DNA from: QHWK01 sp035315685
GTDB taxonomy: Bacteria; Acidobacteriota; Vicinamibacteria; Vicinamibacterales; CAVVIG01
Reading direction: 5' to 3'
Assembly: GCA_035315685.1 (NCBI GenBank)
Contig: DATFXR010000642.1
Span: 1 to 35,204, forward strand
Length of the DNA: 35,204 nt
Part shown: piece by piece, positions 25,966 through 33,986 of the stretch
Numbering within the stretch: the first letter of the stretch is position 1
How the letters are laid out: every line of letters begins with the position of its first letter
The notes under the pieces: generated by a model
What the model was told of the DNA's origin: nothing
Database searches by the model: none
What the model saw: only the letters and a program-made list of their open reading frames with translations
Program-made: the position numbers and the translations under genes

Positions 25966-28317
25966 TCAGCGGCGGCGCCGGCGGCTCTGCGCGACGGTGA
26001 ATGTACTGCCGGCGATCGTGATCGTGCCCGTCCGCGATTGGCCTGTCGTATTCGCCGCGACCGAGTATCCGACTGGGCCGCTGCCAGCCGCGGCCGCGCC
26101 GTTCGTCACCTGGATCCAGGACGCGTTGCTCGTCGCAGTCCACGAGCACGCGCCGTCCGACGCCGTCACGGTCACGGTCCCGGTAGCCGCTGCCGACGTG
26201 AAGCTCGCGTTCGTGGGCGACAACGAGAACGCGCACGCCGGCGGCGGAGGAGGAGGTGGTGGCGGTGGAGGTGGAGGTGGAGGCGGTGGCGGCGGGGGCG
26301 GGGGCGGCGGCGTCGGCGATTCGGTGGAGGCAGGATACGGATCGAGAGCGAACCCCGCGCGGCACGCCAGGTACGGCTCGTAGATGGTTCCGTTGGTTCC
26401 ACAGAATGACTGCCCGGTTCCGATGAACGGCCAGAGGTAGTCGTACGCGTCCTGTGCGCCGGCGCTGCCGCGCTCGCGGGCCTCCATAATCGCGATCCGC
26501 GCTTCCGGCCCGGAGTAGCCGGCGAAGTCGCGATGGGCCGCCAGCGCGCCCGGCACGAACTGCGCCATCGTCGTGAAGTAGGTTGCCGGCCCTTGGTCGA
26601 TTGTCCCGGCGGTTGTGCCGTAAGGCATCGCATACGGCGCGCCTTCGGCGCGCGGGTAGTCCGGCTCGCTCGTGAAGAACTTCAATTGCAGATCGTTGGC
26701 GGCATCCCGGTAGGCGTTGTCGGTCGCGAACCCGAGCTTGACCGCGCGATCGATCCCGTAGGCGGCGAAGTTGTTTTCCCAATTGGCGAAGTACTCGGGG
26801 CCTTCGGGCCGGTCGTACTTCGTCCACGCGTACACGATCCACAGGGGATTGTCCGGCGTCTTGAGACTCTTCGCGAACGTGTCGAGCCAGGCCAGATTGT
26901 TGACGACTTTCTCCGCGAGATACGCGTTCACCGGAGACGCGTCGGGATAGTACGCCGCAGCTTCCGCCATGTTCCGCAGCACCCAGCCGATGCCGCGCAC
27001 TTCGTTGCCCGTGAGGAGCCCGCGCGCGCCGTGCCCGAAGGTGGCGAGCATGCCATGGTTTGCCCAGAACGCCATCTCCTCTGCGTAGTAGCGATCGCCC
27101 GTCAGCAGGTACGGCACGAATGCGAGATCGGGGACGTGCGCGTTCGACGGTCCGAGCGGCGACTGTCCCGGACCTGGAATGCCCGATCCGTACTCCGCCA
27201 TCGGCATCGGCGTGCCCTTGATGCCGGTGCCGTTGGCCGACAGCCACGTGTTCGGCTCCTCATCGATGGACATCAGGTGCTCTGACCCGAGGCCGGTTGG
27301 CGTTGCGTTGTCCGGCTCGCGCACGTGAATCGGCCATGAGCCGGCGAGATCGCCGTTCGCCATCACGAACTGCCCTTGCGTCGGGTTTTTCTTCACCAGA
27401 TAGCGCGCGGTCCAGTCCGGAAGCGGACCGAGCTCGGCGCGTCCGCCGTGCGCACCCATCACCGGATCGACGGCACCCGACTGCAGGATGTCGAAGTTCG
27501 CGCCGATCGTGTCCACGCGCGGATCGAGCGCGACGACGGCGTTGATCGGTGGAATGGCCTTGGAGAGATTGACGGGCGCCAGATCGGGACAGACCGTCGC
27601 CGGCGGAGCGTGAAGATCGTATGCCTTGCGCCACCGCGTCAGGTAGTAGTGCTGCACGTTCGCGTGCGTGAAGAGCGTCTGCCCGTTCGCCGCAATCGAC
27701 ACGTCGTAGGTCGTCGTCGTCGCGCCGGTCTGATTGAGGACGTTCTCGACGGTGAAGCTCAGGTGGGCCTTGCCGTCGTTGAACACGCGCGCGTCGAAGA
27801 TCACCCGCAGAAACGGATGCGGCGTCGCGCCGGCCAGTGGAGCGACGACCGCGCGCCACTCCTGGACGAGCGGGCCCGAAAGCCACACGTCCGAGCCGGC
27901 CGTCGCCGGCAGGTTGGCGACGTATGCGACACCGCCGATCGTCAGCAACACCGATGCTGACGGAACGACCGGGGCGAACGATCCACCGGCGGCAGCGGCC
28001 GAGGTGACCGCGTAGTTGCCGGCGCTCGGCACGTTCGCCGACACGATGGCGAACTTGATCGAACCGTCGGGCCAGCGATTCTTGACGTCGGTCTGCGTCG
28101 GCAGCGAGCCGACCTGCAGCGCGTCCGTCGCCTGACCCTCGGCGAGCGCCTCACCAAACGTTGCCCAGCCCGCGGTCAGGCCGACTGTCGCGACCGGTTG
28201 GCTAGATTGGGCCGCCGGCTGTGTGGATGCACCCGCGACGATCAATGCGAGTGCGATAAAGGAATTGGCGATGCGCCGCGCCGCTCGCGCGCCAGGGCCG
28301 ATGAGCGTGATGGGCAT
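25966..28317 (-). CDS. Secreted RIFT-barrel/toroid protein, paralogue 4 (783 aa, poly-Pro linker and one BACON)
   Basis: The ATG at 28317 gives a standard signal peptide (A-R-R then hydrophobic core 18-30, cleavage near A-A-Q at 37); an in-frame start at 28338 adds seven residues. RIFT-like barrel about 40-215 with WPDGS at 82-86, toroid-like region to about residue 660 (A-C-R-A-G-F-A-L-D-P-Y-P). Then come 24 consecutive prolines at 670-693, one BACON-type domain 694-777 (C-S-W-T-A-T-S-N-A-S-W-I-Q-V), and a terminal S-R-R-R-R-R. The FG-GAP, propeller and FN3 modules of paralogues 2 and 3 are absent. The gene ends cleanly in front of a strong terminator, so this may be an ancestral short form or a truncated copy. 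Its toroid region looks closer to paralogue 3 than to paralogue 1. Likely periplasmic or extracellular (inference). Confidence 0.87.
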   Translation of the reverse strand: MPITLIGPGARAARRIANSFIALALIVAGASTQPAAQSSQPVATVGLTAGWATFGEALAEGQATDALQVGSLPTQTDVKNRWPDGSIKFAIVSANVPSAGNYAVTSAAAAGGSFAPVVPSASVLLTIGGVAYVANLPATAGSDVWLSGPLVQEWRAVVAPLAGATPHPFLRVIFDARVFNDGKAHLSFTVENVLNQTGATTTTYDVSIAANGQTLFTHANVQHYYLTRWRKAYDLHAPPATVCPDLAPVNLSKAIPPINAVVALDPRVDTIGANFDILQSGAVDPVMGAHGGRAELGPLPDWTARYLVKKNPTQGQFVMANGDLAGSWPIHVREPDNATPTGLGSEHLMSIDEEPNTWLSANGTGIKGTPMPMAEYGSGIPGPGQSPLGPSNAHVPDLAFVPYLLTGDRYYAEEMAFWANHGMLATFGHGARGLLTGNEVRGIGWVLRNMAEAAAYYPDASPVNAYLAEKVVNNLAWLDTFAKSLKTPDNPLWIVYAWTKYDRPEGPEYFANWENNFAAYGIDRAVKLGFATDNAYRDAANDLQLKFFTSEPDYPRAEGAPYAMPYGTTAGTIDQGPATYFTTMAQFVPGALAAHRDFAGYSGPEARIAIMEARERGSAGAQDAYDYLWPFIGTGQSFCGTNGTIYEPYLACRAGFALDPYPASTESPTPPPPPPPPPPPPPPPPPPPPPPPPACAFSLSPTNASFTSAAATGTVTVTASDGACSWTATSNASWIQVTNGAAAAGSGPVGYSVAANTTGQSRTGTITIAGSTFTVAQSRRRRR
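26239..26310 (-). repeat. 72-bp tract encoding 24 consecutive prolines
   Basis: On the plus strand the tract is NGG triplets (CGG, AGG, TGG, GGG) without interruption, so the minus strand reads CCN for 24 codons. All four proline codons are used, so it is not a pure microsatellite. It joins the toroid to the BACON domain of paralogue 4. Confidence 0.95.
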
Positions 28318-28499
28318 GGCGCGGCGCTCGGCAAGCACCGAGCCAGGCGGCGAGAGGCAATCGTGAGTTGATGCGCGAGTTTATGACACAGAGCGACAGA
28401 CGATCACCGCCGCTCATCGATGCGCGAAGAGTCGCAAAGACGGCGCTCGATCGGCGATCACGATTTTCGGTGATGAGCTTGAGGAATCGAGATTCGTTG
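28318..28499. other. Gap between tail-anchored protein gene and paralogue 4
   Basis: 182 bases with a few short inverted repeats (GAATC/GATTC, GATCG/CGATC) and lower GC than the genes around it. It could contain a promoter or leader for paralogue 4, but I saw no clear elements. No gene seen. Confidence 0.45.
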
Positions 28500-31091
28500 C
28501 TACCTGAATCGACAGGACGTGATCGCACCGAGCAGCACGATCGCGACGAGCAGCATGGCGGCGACCGCCGTCTGCTGCAAACGCTTCTTCGCAAGGGCCT
28601 TCTGCGGGATGAACGCGGCCGGAGGTGTGCTCTCCGCCTGTCGGTGTACGGGCGCCGGTCGGGCGACGGGTACGCGCTGCGCCACGCTCATGAAGCCGTT
28701 CGAGAGCAGCAGCACCACGGGCCGGGCGAGCGATCGCGTTGGCGAGGCAATCAGTGCAGCGAGCGAGGCGTCGACGAAAAACGCGGCGCGTTCAAGGAAC
28801 CGCGATCGATCGCCGGTGTCACTGAATAGTGCGGCGAGCGTGAAGACTTCACTCTTTCGAATGTCCTGGGCAGCCCACGTTTCGGTCGGATACTCGAGGA
28901 TCTCCGGCTTGTCGAGATACGGGTATTCGTGGTCCGCCATCCAGCGCGCGTAGTGAACGAGCGCGTCGCGGCCATAGGCGTACATCCAGTCGTTCTCTCC
29001 CAGCTCGACCTTGTAGTCGAGGTACTTGCCCAGCACCTGCAGAAAGATGATGTAGGACCACCGCCGCTCGGCATCGAGGAGCTCACGGGCGCCGATGTCG
29101 TCGGCGGGATGAATGCAGCGGCGAACGAGCTCCTCGGCCTTCGCGAGATAGCGGCGATCGCCGGTGAGGCGATGGCCAACCATCAGCGCAAGGATTGAAT
29201 TGCCTGCGCCGCGGCCGGGTCCGTGATAATCGGGCGAGTTGGTGGCGCTCGCCAGGCCGGTGTGGGAGCCGGTCAGCCAGCGCAGGACGGTTTTGCTGCC
29301 ATCGTCCATGTTGATGACCCAGTCGGCGAGGCTGATCGCCGCTTCGCGCGACAGAGGATCGCCGGTGAGCAGCCAGTGCAGGCGCAGTCCGCCTGCGTAG
29401 TTGTGCTCGTTGCCGGGCCCGCCGCCGCAGACGCCGGGCTTGCGCGGGTAACTGCGATGGCTGCAGTGACCGGCGGCGACGTAGTGATACGTGTGCCAGA
29501 ACAACCCGCCGTTGAACGCCGCCTTGTCGCGATCGGTGTGGTAGATGTCGATGTCTTCGACGTGCGTGGCCAGCTCGGTCATCAGCCGCGCCCAGCGCAC
29601 GTCGCCGGTCCGCATGAACTGGACGGCCAAGCCGCCGATCGCGTCGTACTGATTGTTGTAATGCGAGACGATCGGCGCCGGTTCCTTGCTGAATCGGTTC
29701 TCGTGATCGGCGTAGATGTCGCCGAAACTGCGCCATCCGTACTCGTCGATCACGTCGCGCTTGCGCTCGAACGCATCGTCGCCTTCGAGCGCGAGATCGA
29801 CCAGCCGACGATATCGCGCGTCGACATCGTCGGCTGCCGGCGCGAGGTACGGCACCGCGCCGGCTGCGCTGTACCATTCGGGCGTCATCGATGCGGAAGC
29901 GGGGGCGCGGCCCCAGCAGACCGCGTCGCGCGCGATCGGATCGCCGCCGAACGCGAGCGCGAAGCGGTGCGTCTTCTGCTCGCCGCCCTGCAGTTCATGG
30001 AGCGCGGCCCAGTGGTGCGGCCACAACCGCAGCGTCAGCGCCTCCGGCTCGAGCTCGATCGCGCGAGGAAAGTTCTGCCAGAAGTGAGCGACGGCGAGCG
30101 CGATCGGCGCAGGATCCTGCGTCACGGTGATCGCCGGTGTCGCCCGAAGGCCGGTGCGCTCGGACGACGTGGTGCCGAGTCGATACCCGCGGAACGTGCT
30201 CGGCACGATGCCGTCGTGAGTGACGTGGTTCTCGTGCCGCCACGCGTCGCCGCCACTCGAGTCCTGATACAGCTCACAGCGCAGCCCGATTGCCTCGAAT
30301 GCCGAGTCGATCTCCGCGGCGCACTCGCTGCGGCCGCCTTCACGAAGCGGAATGCGCAGCGACAGATCGCGGAAGAAGACGGCGCCCTCGTCGCCAAGCT
30401 CCCACAGTCCGCCGCGATGTCGTGCGCGTCGCGGGTTGCGAACGGTGATTGCGATTCGAGTCGCGCCAGAGCCCGCGAAGAATTCGACGCGCGCGATCAC
30501 CTCGACCAGCGGCGTGCGCCGCCTGCCGCCGGCACGCGCGTCGATCCGAATCGTCGATCGCAGCGGTCCCTGTTCCTCGACCGAGACGCGGGTGACCACG
30601 GTCTGCGACTCGCGGCCGTGCGAATCGGTGAGCGTCAGCGTCGGTGCGTGGGCGTCGTCGACTACCTCGGCAGCGCCGATGGCGACGCGCGCAAACGGAA
30701 ATGCGTCGCCGCGCGCCAGCGTGAACGTCGCGGCGCCAGTGTCGACGATCGTCCTCGACTCGTCCGATACGATCCGGAGACGATCACGCGGCGCTGCGCC
30801 GGACGATGAATCGAGCGTGATGCGATACGAGCGCCCGCGCGCCGGTTCGCCGGTCGAGCAGAAATCGAGCAGCGCCCACCGCACGCTGCCGTCCGGCCAC
30901 CGCTCGCTCGGCAGTGCCTGCACAGGAACGGCGACTCCGTCCTCGCCGGCGAGGCCGACAATGTTCGCATCGCGAACGATGCCACGCGGAAACGGAACGC
31001 CGATCGTCACCGGTTCGGCCACCTGCTGACGCGAGCGCTGCGGTTGCTCGATGAGGCGGACGATCGGATCCGGCGCGCTGTCCCGTGTCAT
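28500..31091 (-). CDS. PcRGLX/YetA-like (PL26-type) RIFT-barrel protein with C-terminal membrane anchor (863 aa)
   Basis: The N-terminal region has I-G-V-P-F-P-R-G-I-V-R-D, G-V-A-V-P-V-Q and R-W-P-D-G-S-V-R-W-A-L-L-D-F, the barrel signature of exo-rhamnogalacturonan-lyase-like (PcRGLX/YetA) proteins. The middle and C-terminal parts (about 400-780) are (alpha/alpha)-toroid-like with Y-N-N-Q-Y-D-A-I-G-G, F-W-H-T-Y-H-Y, G-P-G-N-E-H-N-Y-A-G-G and repeated L-T-G-D. There is no N-terminal signal peptide. Instead the last 30 residues are A-K-K-R-L-Q-Q plus a 19-residue hydrophobic helix ending I-T-S-C-R-F-R. The ATG at 31091 is used; a GTG at 31106 overlaps the VanZ-like stop and would add five residues. 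It is co-directional and virtually contiguous with the XrtA-type genes to its right. Likely acts on the EPS or its lipid-linked form (inference). Confidence 0.82.
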   Translation of the reverse strand: MTRDSAPDPIVRLIEQPQRSRQQVAEPVTIGVPFPRGIVRDANIVGLAGEDGVAVPVQALPSERWPDGSVRWALLDFCSTGEPARGRSYRITLDSSSGAAPRDRLRIVSDESRTIVDTGAATFTLARGDAFPFARVAIGAAEVVDDAHAPTLTLTDSHGRESQTVVTRVSVEEQGPLRSTIRIDARAGGRRRTPLVEVIARVEFFAGSGATRIAITVRNPRRARHRGGLWELGDEGAVFFRDLSLRIPLREGGRSECAAEIDSAFEAIGLRCELYQDSSGGDAWRHENHVTHDGIVPSTFRGYRLGTTSSERTGLRATPAITVTQDPAPIALAVAHFWQNFPRAIELEPEALTLRLWPHHWAALHELQGGEQKTHRFALAFGGDPIARDAVCWGRAPASASMTPEWYSAAGAVPYLAPAADDVDARYRRLVDLALEGDDAFERKRDVIDEYGWRSFGDIYADHENRFSKEPAPIVSHYNNQYDAIGGLAVQFMRTGDVRWARLMTELATHVEDIDIYHTDRDKAAFNGGLFWHTYHYVAAGHCSHRSYPRKPGVCGGGPGNEHNYAGGLRLHWLLTGDPLSREAAISLADWVINMDDGSKTVLRWLTGSHTGLASATNSPDYHGPGRGAGNSILALMVGHRLTGDRRYLAKAEELVRRCIHPADDIGARELLDAERRWSYIIFLQVLGKYLDYKVELGENDWMYAYGRDALVHYARWMADHEYPYLDKPEILEYPTETWAAQDIRKSEVFTLAALFSDTGDRSRFLERAAFFVDASLAALIASPTRSLARPVVLLLSNGFMSVAQRVPVARPAPVHRQAESTPPAAFIPQKALAKKRLQQTAVAAMLLVAIVLLGAITSCRFR

Positions 31092-31105
31092 GACGTCTGT
31101 AACCA

Positions 31106-32029
31106 CTACCCCGCAACCGTACGCGGACGGCGCCGGCCGGCGACCGACGCCAGCATCGCGGCCATAACGGCTGCGCCCGCCGCCACGACCAACGCGGTCG
31201 CGTCAGTCGTTCTCGAGAACACAAAAATCTGTGCCGCCTCGAGGCCGACGAGAAACGTAGTGGCGATCAGCGCGGCCGGGACGAACGGGCGGCGCGCAAT
31301 CCCGTTGCATCCACACAACGTCGCGGTGACTCCGATCGGCATCGCCGCCACGCCAATCATCGTGAGATCGCGGCCGGTCGCGGCGTCGGGCGACGGCGCG
31401 AACGGCAGCAGCAGCCGCTGGTGCGCGTACTTGTCGGCGATCTCGTTCGGGCGCAGCGTGAAGTCGGCGGGCACGAGCCAGGCGGCGGCGAAGATCGCGC
31501 AGTACACGAGCAACAGCCGCTCGCGGACCGGCGATCGCCGAACCATGAGCGCACCCGCTGCAAGCAGCGCTTCGAGACGACCGCCGATGCCCCACCACAG
31601 GACGATGCCGCTCATCGCGCCGATCGTCTCGGCGCCCACATCGACGACCGACGGCGTACGCCACGGGACGAACGCCTGCGCGAGCTCGATCGCCGTGCTG
31701 AGCACTATCGATGCGGCGAGGACGCACGCGCTGGCGTAGAGCCGCCTCGTCAGGGCGGCTAGCCCGGGCTGAACGCCCGGTCCTGCACCTGATCCCGCGG
31801 CGGCCATGGCGCACAGCCCGATCGGCACGAACAGCAGCACGTTCGAGGCGAAGTCGCTCAGCGACCATCGCGATGGCGGCACGTCCCACGGACTCCAGAA
31901 GCGTGCGATCGCGTCGCTCCACGTCACCGCATGGAAGTCGAACGGAAACAAGCTGCCCCACACCGCGAAGGCGATGAACAGGGCCGCCGCGGTCGTGCAG
32001 ACTCGCCGGGTCGTCCGCTCCGCGGTCAT
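31106..32029 (-). CDS. VanZ-like membrane protein (307 aa)
   Basis: The ATG at 32029 overlaps the stop of the FemAB-like gene (ATGA at 32029-32026). The N-terminal half resembles VanZ: a first hydrophobic helix ending G-S-L-F-P-F-D-F, then W-S-L-S-D-F-A-S-N-V-L-L-F-V-P-I-G-L and, after a helix, A-F-V-P-W-R-T-P-S-V-V-D-V-G-A-E-T-I-G-A. The C-terminal half adds more helices (about eight in total), so it is longer than the compact VanZ proteins. VanZ homologues give low-level teicoplanin resistance in Gram-positives, but in Gram-negative EPS loci they recur with exosortase genes and their function is unknown. The long open frame upstream of the ATG is antisense-type artefact overlapping the FemAB-like gene. 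Confidence 0.85.
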   Translation of the reverse strand: MTAERTTRRVCTTAAALFIAFAVWGSLFPFDFHAVTWSDAIARFWSPWDVPPSRWSLSDFASNVLLFVPIGLCAMAAAGSGAGPGVQPGLAALTRRLYASACVLAASIVLSTAIELAQAFVPWRTPSVVDVGAETIGAMSGIVLWWGIGGRLEALLAAGALMVRRSPVRERLLLVYCAIFAAAWLVPADFTLRPNEIADKYAHQRLLLPFAPSPDAATGRDLTMIGVAAMPIGVTATLCGCNGIARRPFVPAALIATTFLVGLEAAQIFVFSRTTDATALVVAAGAAVMAAMLASVAGRRRPRTVAG

Positions 32030-33093
32030 GGAATCGAACGAACGATGTGCGGCCCGAGACGGTTGGTGACTGCGAGCGGGAGCCGGGTCCAGACCGCAAT
32101 CGCCGCCCGATACTTCGGATTCGACGGCGACAGATTCGGCAGATTCCGTCCGGGTTCGAGCACGTATTCCCAGTGCAGCGGCGTCGGCTCGGCACGCCAC
32201 TGCGCCTTGAAGTGGTACGTCCCTTCGTTTGGCGTCGAGCGTCCGAAGTCGAAGGTCTTGTGCCCGCTCGCAATCGCGTCCTCGATCATCCGCCAATACA
32301 TCAGCGTGTTCGGCGACAGCGCGCGATACTCCCGCAGCGACGAGGCCCACGGATTCTCCACCGTGTCCCTGAACGCCAGCGTGATCGCGCCCGCCACCGT
32401 CACCTCGCCGGCATCGACGAGGAACACGCGAGCGCTCTCAGGAAAGGCCGCCAGCACGGCCGCGAAGAACGCGCGCGAATACACCGGCGTGCCGAGATCC
32501 CGCATGTTGCACGCGAAGACGGCATAGAAGCGGTCGAGGAGTTCGGCGCCGCCGGCGCGCGCGGACAGCTGGCTCTTCTCGGCCTTGCGGACCTGATTGC
32601 GCACCTTGCGATCGAGCTGCGTCCACGCGGTTGCGCAGTCGCGGTCCAGCGTCAGCCGCATGCCGACCTTGTGATCGCGCACCTGTAGATCGGGAAACTG
32701 CCGCGCCGTATGACGAAGCTCGACGTGCGCCAGCTTGCGTTCGCGACGGAGGGCCGCAGCACGATCGAGCAGGGCCGCGGCCGACGCCGCGTCGCGTGCC
32801 AGCACGCCACCGTAGTTCACGAACGGCAGCGACACGGCGAAGCGGCCGAAGACGCGGCTGTTGAACAGCACCAGCGGCAGGACGCCGACGATCGATCGAT
32901 GCTCTCGGGCGGCGAGATACACCGTCTCATGACCGAACGCCTGCTCGAAGACCTCACGCCATTTCCACACGTGGTACGCGGTCGCGTGCGGATGCCTGGA
33001 GACGAACAGATCCCACTCGCTCTGGGTGACATCGGCGGTCACCTGCAACGACGACGGCACGACGGTAGCGGGGGCAATCGCAGCAACGCTCAT
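32026..33093 (-). CDS. FemAB/GNAT-like protein, XrtA/PEP-CTERM-associated type (355 aa)
   Basis: The ATG at 33093 overlaps the deacetylase stop (ATGA). The protein shows the double-GNAT FemAB layout: W-D-L-F-V-S-R-H-P-H-A-T-A-Y-H near the N-terminus, then P-F-V-N-Y-G-G-V-L-A-R, and a basic helix with K-V-R-N-Q-V-R-K-A-E-K. The C-terminal GNAT domain contains V-A-G-A-I-T-L-A-F, the N-T-L-M-Y-W segment and F-D-F-G-R-S-T-P-N-E-G-T-Y-H-F-K. These last motifs are typical of the FemAB-related proteins of exosortase A loci. Family knowledge: FemAB enzymes transfer aminoacyl or acyl groups. Here the acceptor may be an amino sugar of the EPS (inference). No signal peptide, cytoplasmic. Confidence 0.9.
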   Translation of the reverse strand: MSVAAIAPATVVPSSLQVTADVTQSEWDLFVSRHPHATAYHVWKWREVFEQAFGHETVYLAAREHRSIVGVLPLVLFNSRVFGRFAVSLPFVNYGGVLARDAASAAALLDRAAALRRERKLAHVELRHTARQFPDLQVRDHKVGMRLTLDRDCATAWTQLDRKVRNQVRKAEKSQLSARAGGAELLDRFYAVFACNMRDLGTPVYSRAFFAAVLAAFPESARVFLVDAGEVTVAGAITLAFRDTVENPWASSLREYRALSPNTLMYWRMIEDAIASGHKTFDFGRSTPNEGTYHFKAQWRAEPTPLHWEYVLEPGRNLPNLSPSNPKYRAAIAVWTRLPLAVTNRLGPHIVRSIP

Positions 33094-33986
33094 GGGGCAG
33101 ACCACACATAGGGCAGCGGACCGGCCGCCGGCTCGGCCGGCGACATGAACTGCTCGTCCAGCAGCGTCATCATCGTCGCGAACTTGAAGTCGCGGATGAG
33201 GGTGCGGAGCCGCTCTTCGGTCCGATTCAGGTTGAAGTAATGACGGAACCGCCCGAGCGCCGGCGCGCGCAGGCGCGGCTGATCGGGATCGATTTCCCAT
33301 GGATGCAGATAGAAGATCGCCGGCCGCTGCTCGCGCTCGTTCAGGCGGGTGATTCCCCAGCGCGTCCACGCGTACGGCAGGATCCGGAAGTATCCGCCGC
33401 CGCCGATCGGGAGATTGAACGGTCCGCAGCGAACCGTCGACCCGGGTGCTTCGACGAGCTTCGCCGTGCGATGAAGCACGTAGGGCTGGCGCGGCGAGAT
33501 CGGAATGCCGTAGCGATCGTGGTGAATCGGAAAGATGCTCGCGTCGTAGGTATAGCCTTCCTCGATCAGGACGTCGAGCGCCCACAACGATTTCGGCGTC
33601 ACCGAGTAGCTCGGCGCCCGATATCCGTGCACGCGGTCGTTGGTCGTCGATTCGAGCAGGTCCTTGGCGCGGCGCACGTCCTCACGAAACGCACGCGGCG
33701 TGAGGTCATAGACGAGGCGGTGGCCGTAGCCGTGCGAGGCGATCTCGTGTCCCTGCTCCGCGATGGCGCGCACCAGGCCCGGAAAGCGCTCCGCGACCCA
33801 GCCGAGGATGAAGAACGTCGCCTGCACCTGTGCGTCCTCGAAAATCTGCAGCAGGCGCTCGGTGTTCGCGCAGACGCGGCTCTCCATGCCTTCCCAGGCA
33901 TGCCGGGGGACCAGACCGTCGAAGACGCTGACGTGGAAGTAGTCCTCGACGTCAATCGTCATCGCGTTGACGACCGGTCGAGTCAC
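33090..33986 (-). CDS. Polysaccharide deacetylase (NodB homology), XrtA-associated type (298 aa)
   Basis: The GTG at 33986 overlaps the sugar-transferase stop (GTGA) and yields an N-terminus reading N-A-M-T-I-D-V-E-D-Y-F-H-V, as in exosortase-linked deacetylases; an ATG at 33962 is an alternative. NodB motifs: T-I-D-V-E-D (motif 1), S-H-G-Y-G-H (metal-binding His pair), G-Y-R-A-P-S-Y-S (motif 3), and F-Y-L-H-P-W-E-I-D (motif 5 region). A DUF3473-like C-terminal part with R-F-R-H-Y-F-N-L is present. There is no signal peptide, so it may act on the cytoplasmic or lipid-linked intermediate. Family knowledge: it removes N-acetyl groups from aminosugars using a metal centre. Confidence 0.94.
   Translation of the reverse strand: MTRPVVNAMTIDVEDYFHVSVFDGLVPRHAWEGMESRVCANTERLLQIFEDAQVQATFFILGWVAERFPGLVRAIAEQGHEIASHGYGHRLVYDLTPRAFREDVRRAKDLLESTTNDRVHGYRAPSYSVTPKSLWALDVLIEEGYTYDASIFPIHHDRYGIPISPRQPYVLHRTAKLVEAPGSTVRCGPFNLPIGGGGYFRILPYAWTRWGITRLNEREQRPAIFYLHPWEIDPDQPRLRAPALGRFRHYFNLNRTEERLRTLIRDFKFATMMTLLDEQFMSPAEPAAGPLPYVWSAP

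Noticed and set aside
26239..26310. GGN tract as a CRISPR or microsatellite array
   Set aside because: It is in frame inside paralogue 4 and encodes proline throughout; there are no spacers and the codons are mixed.
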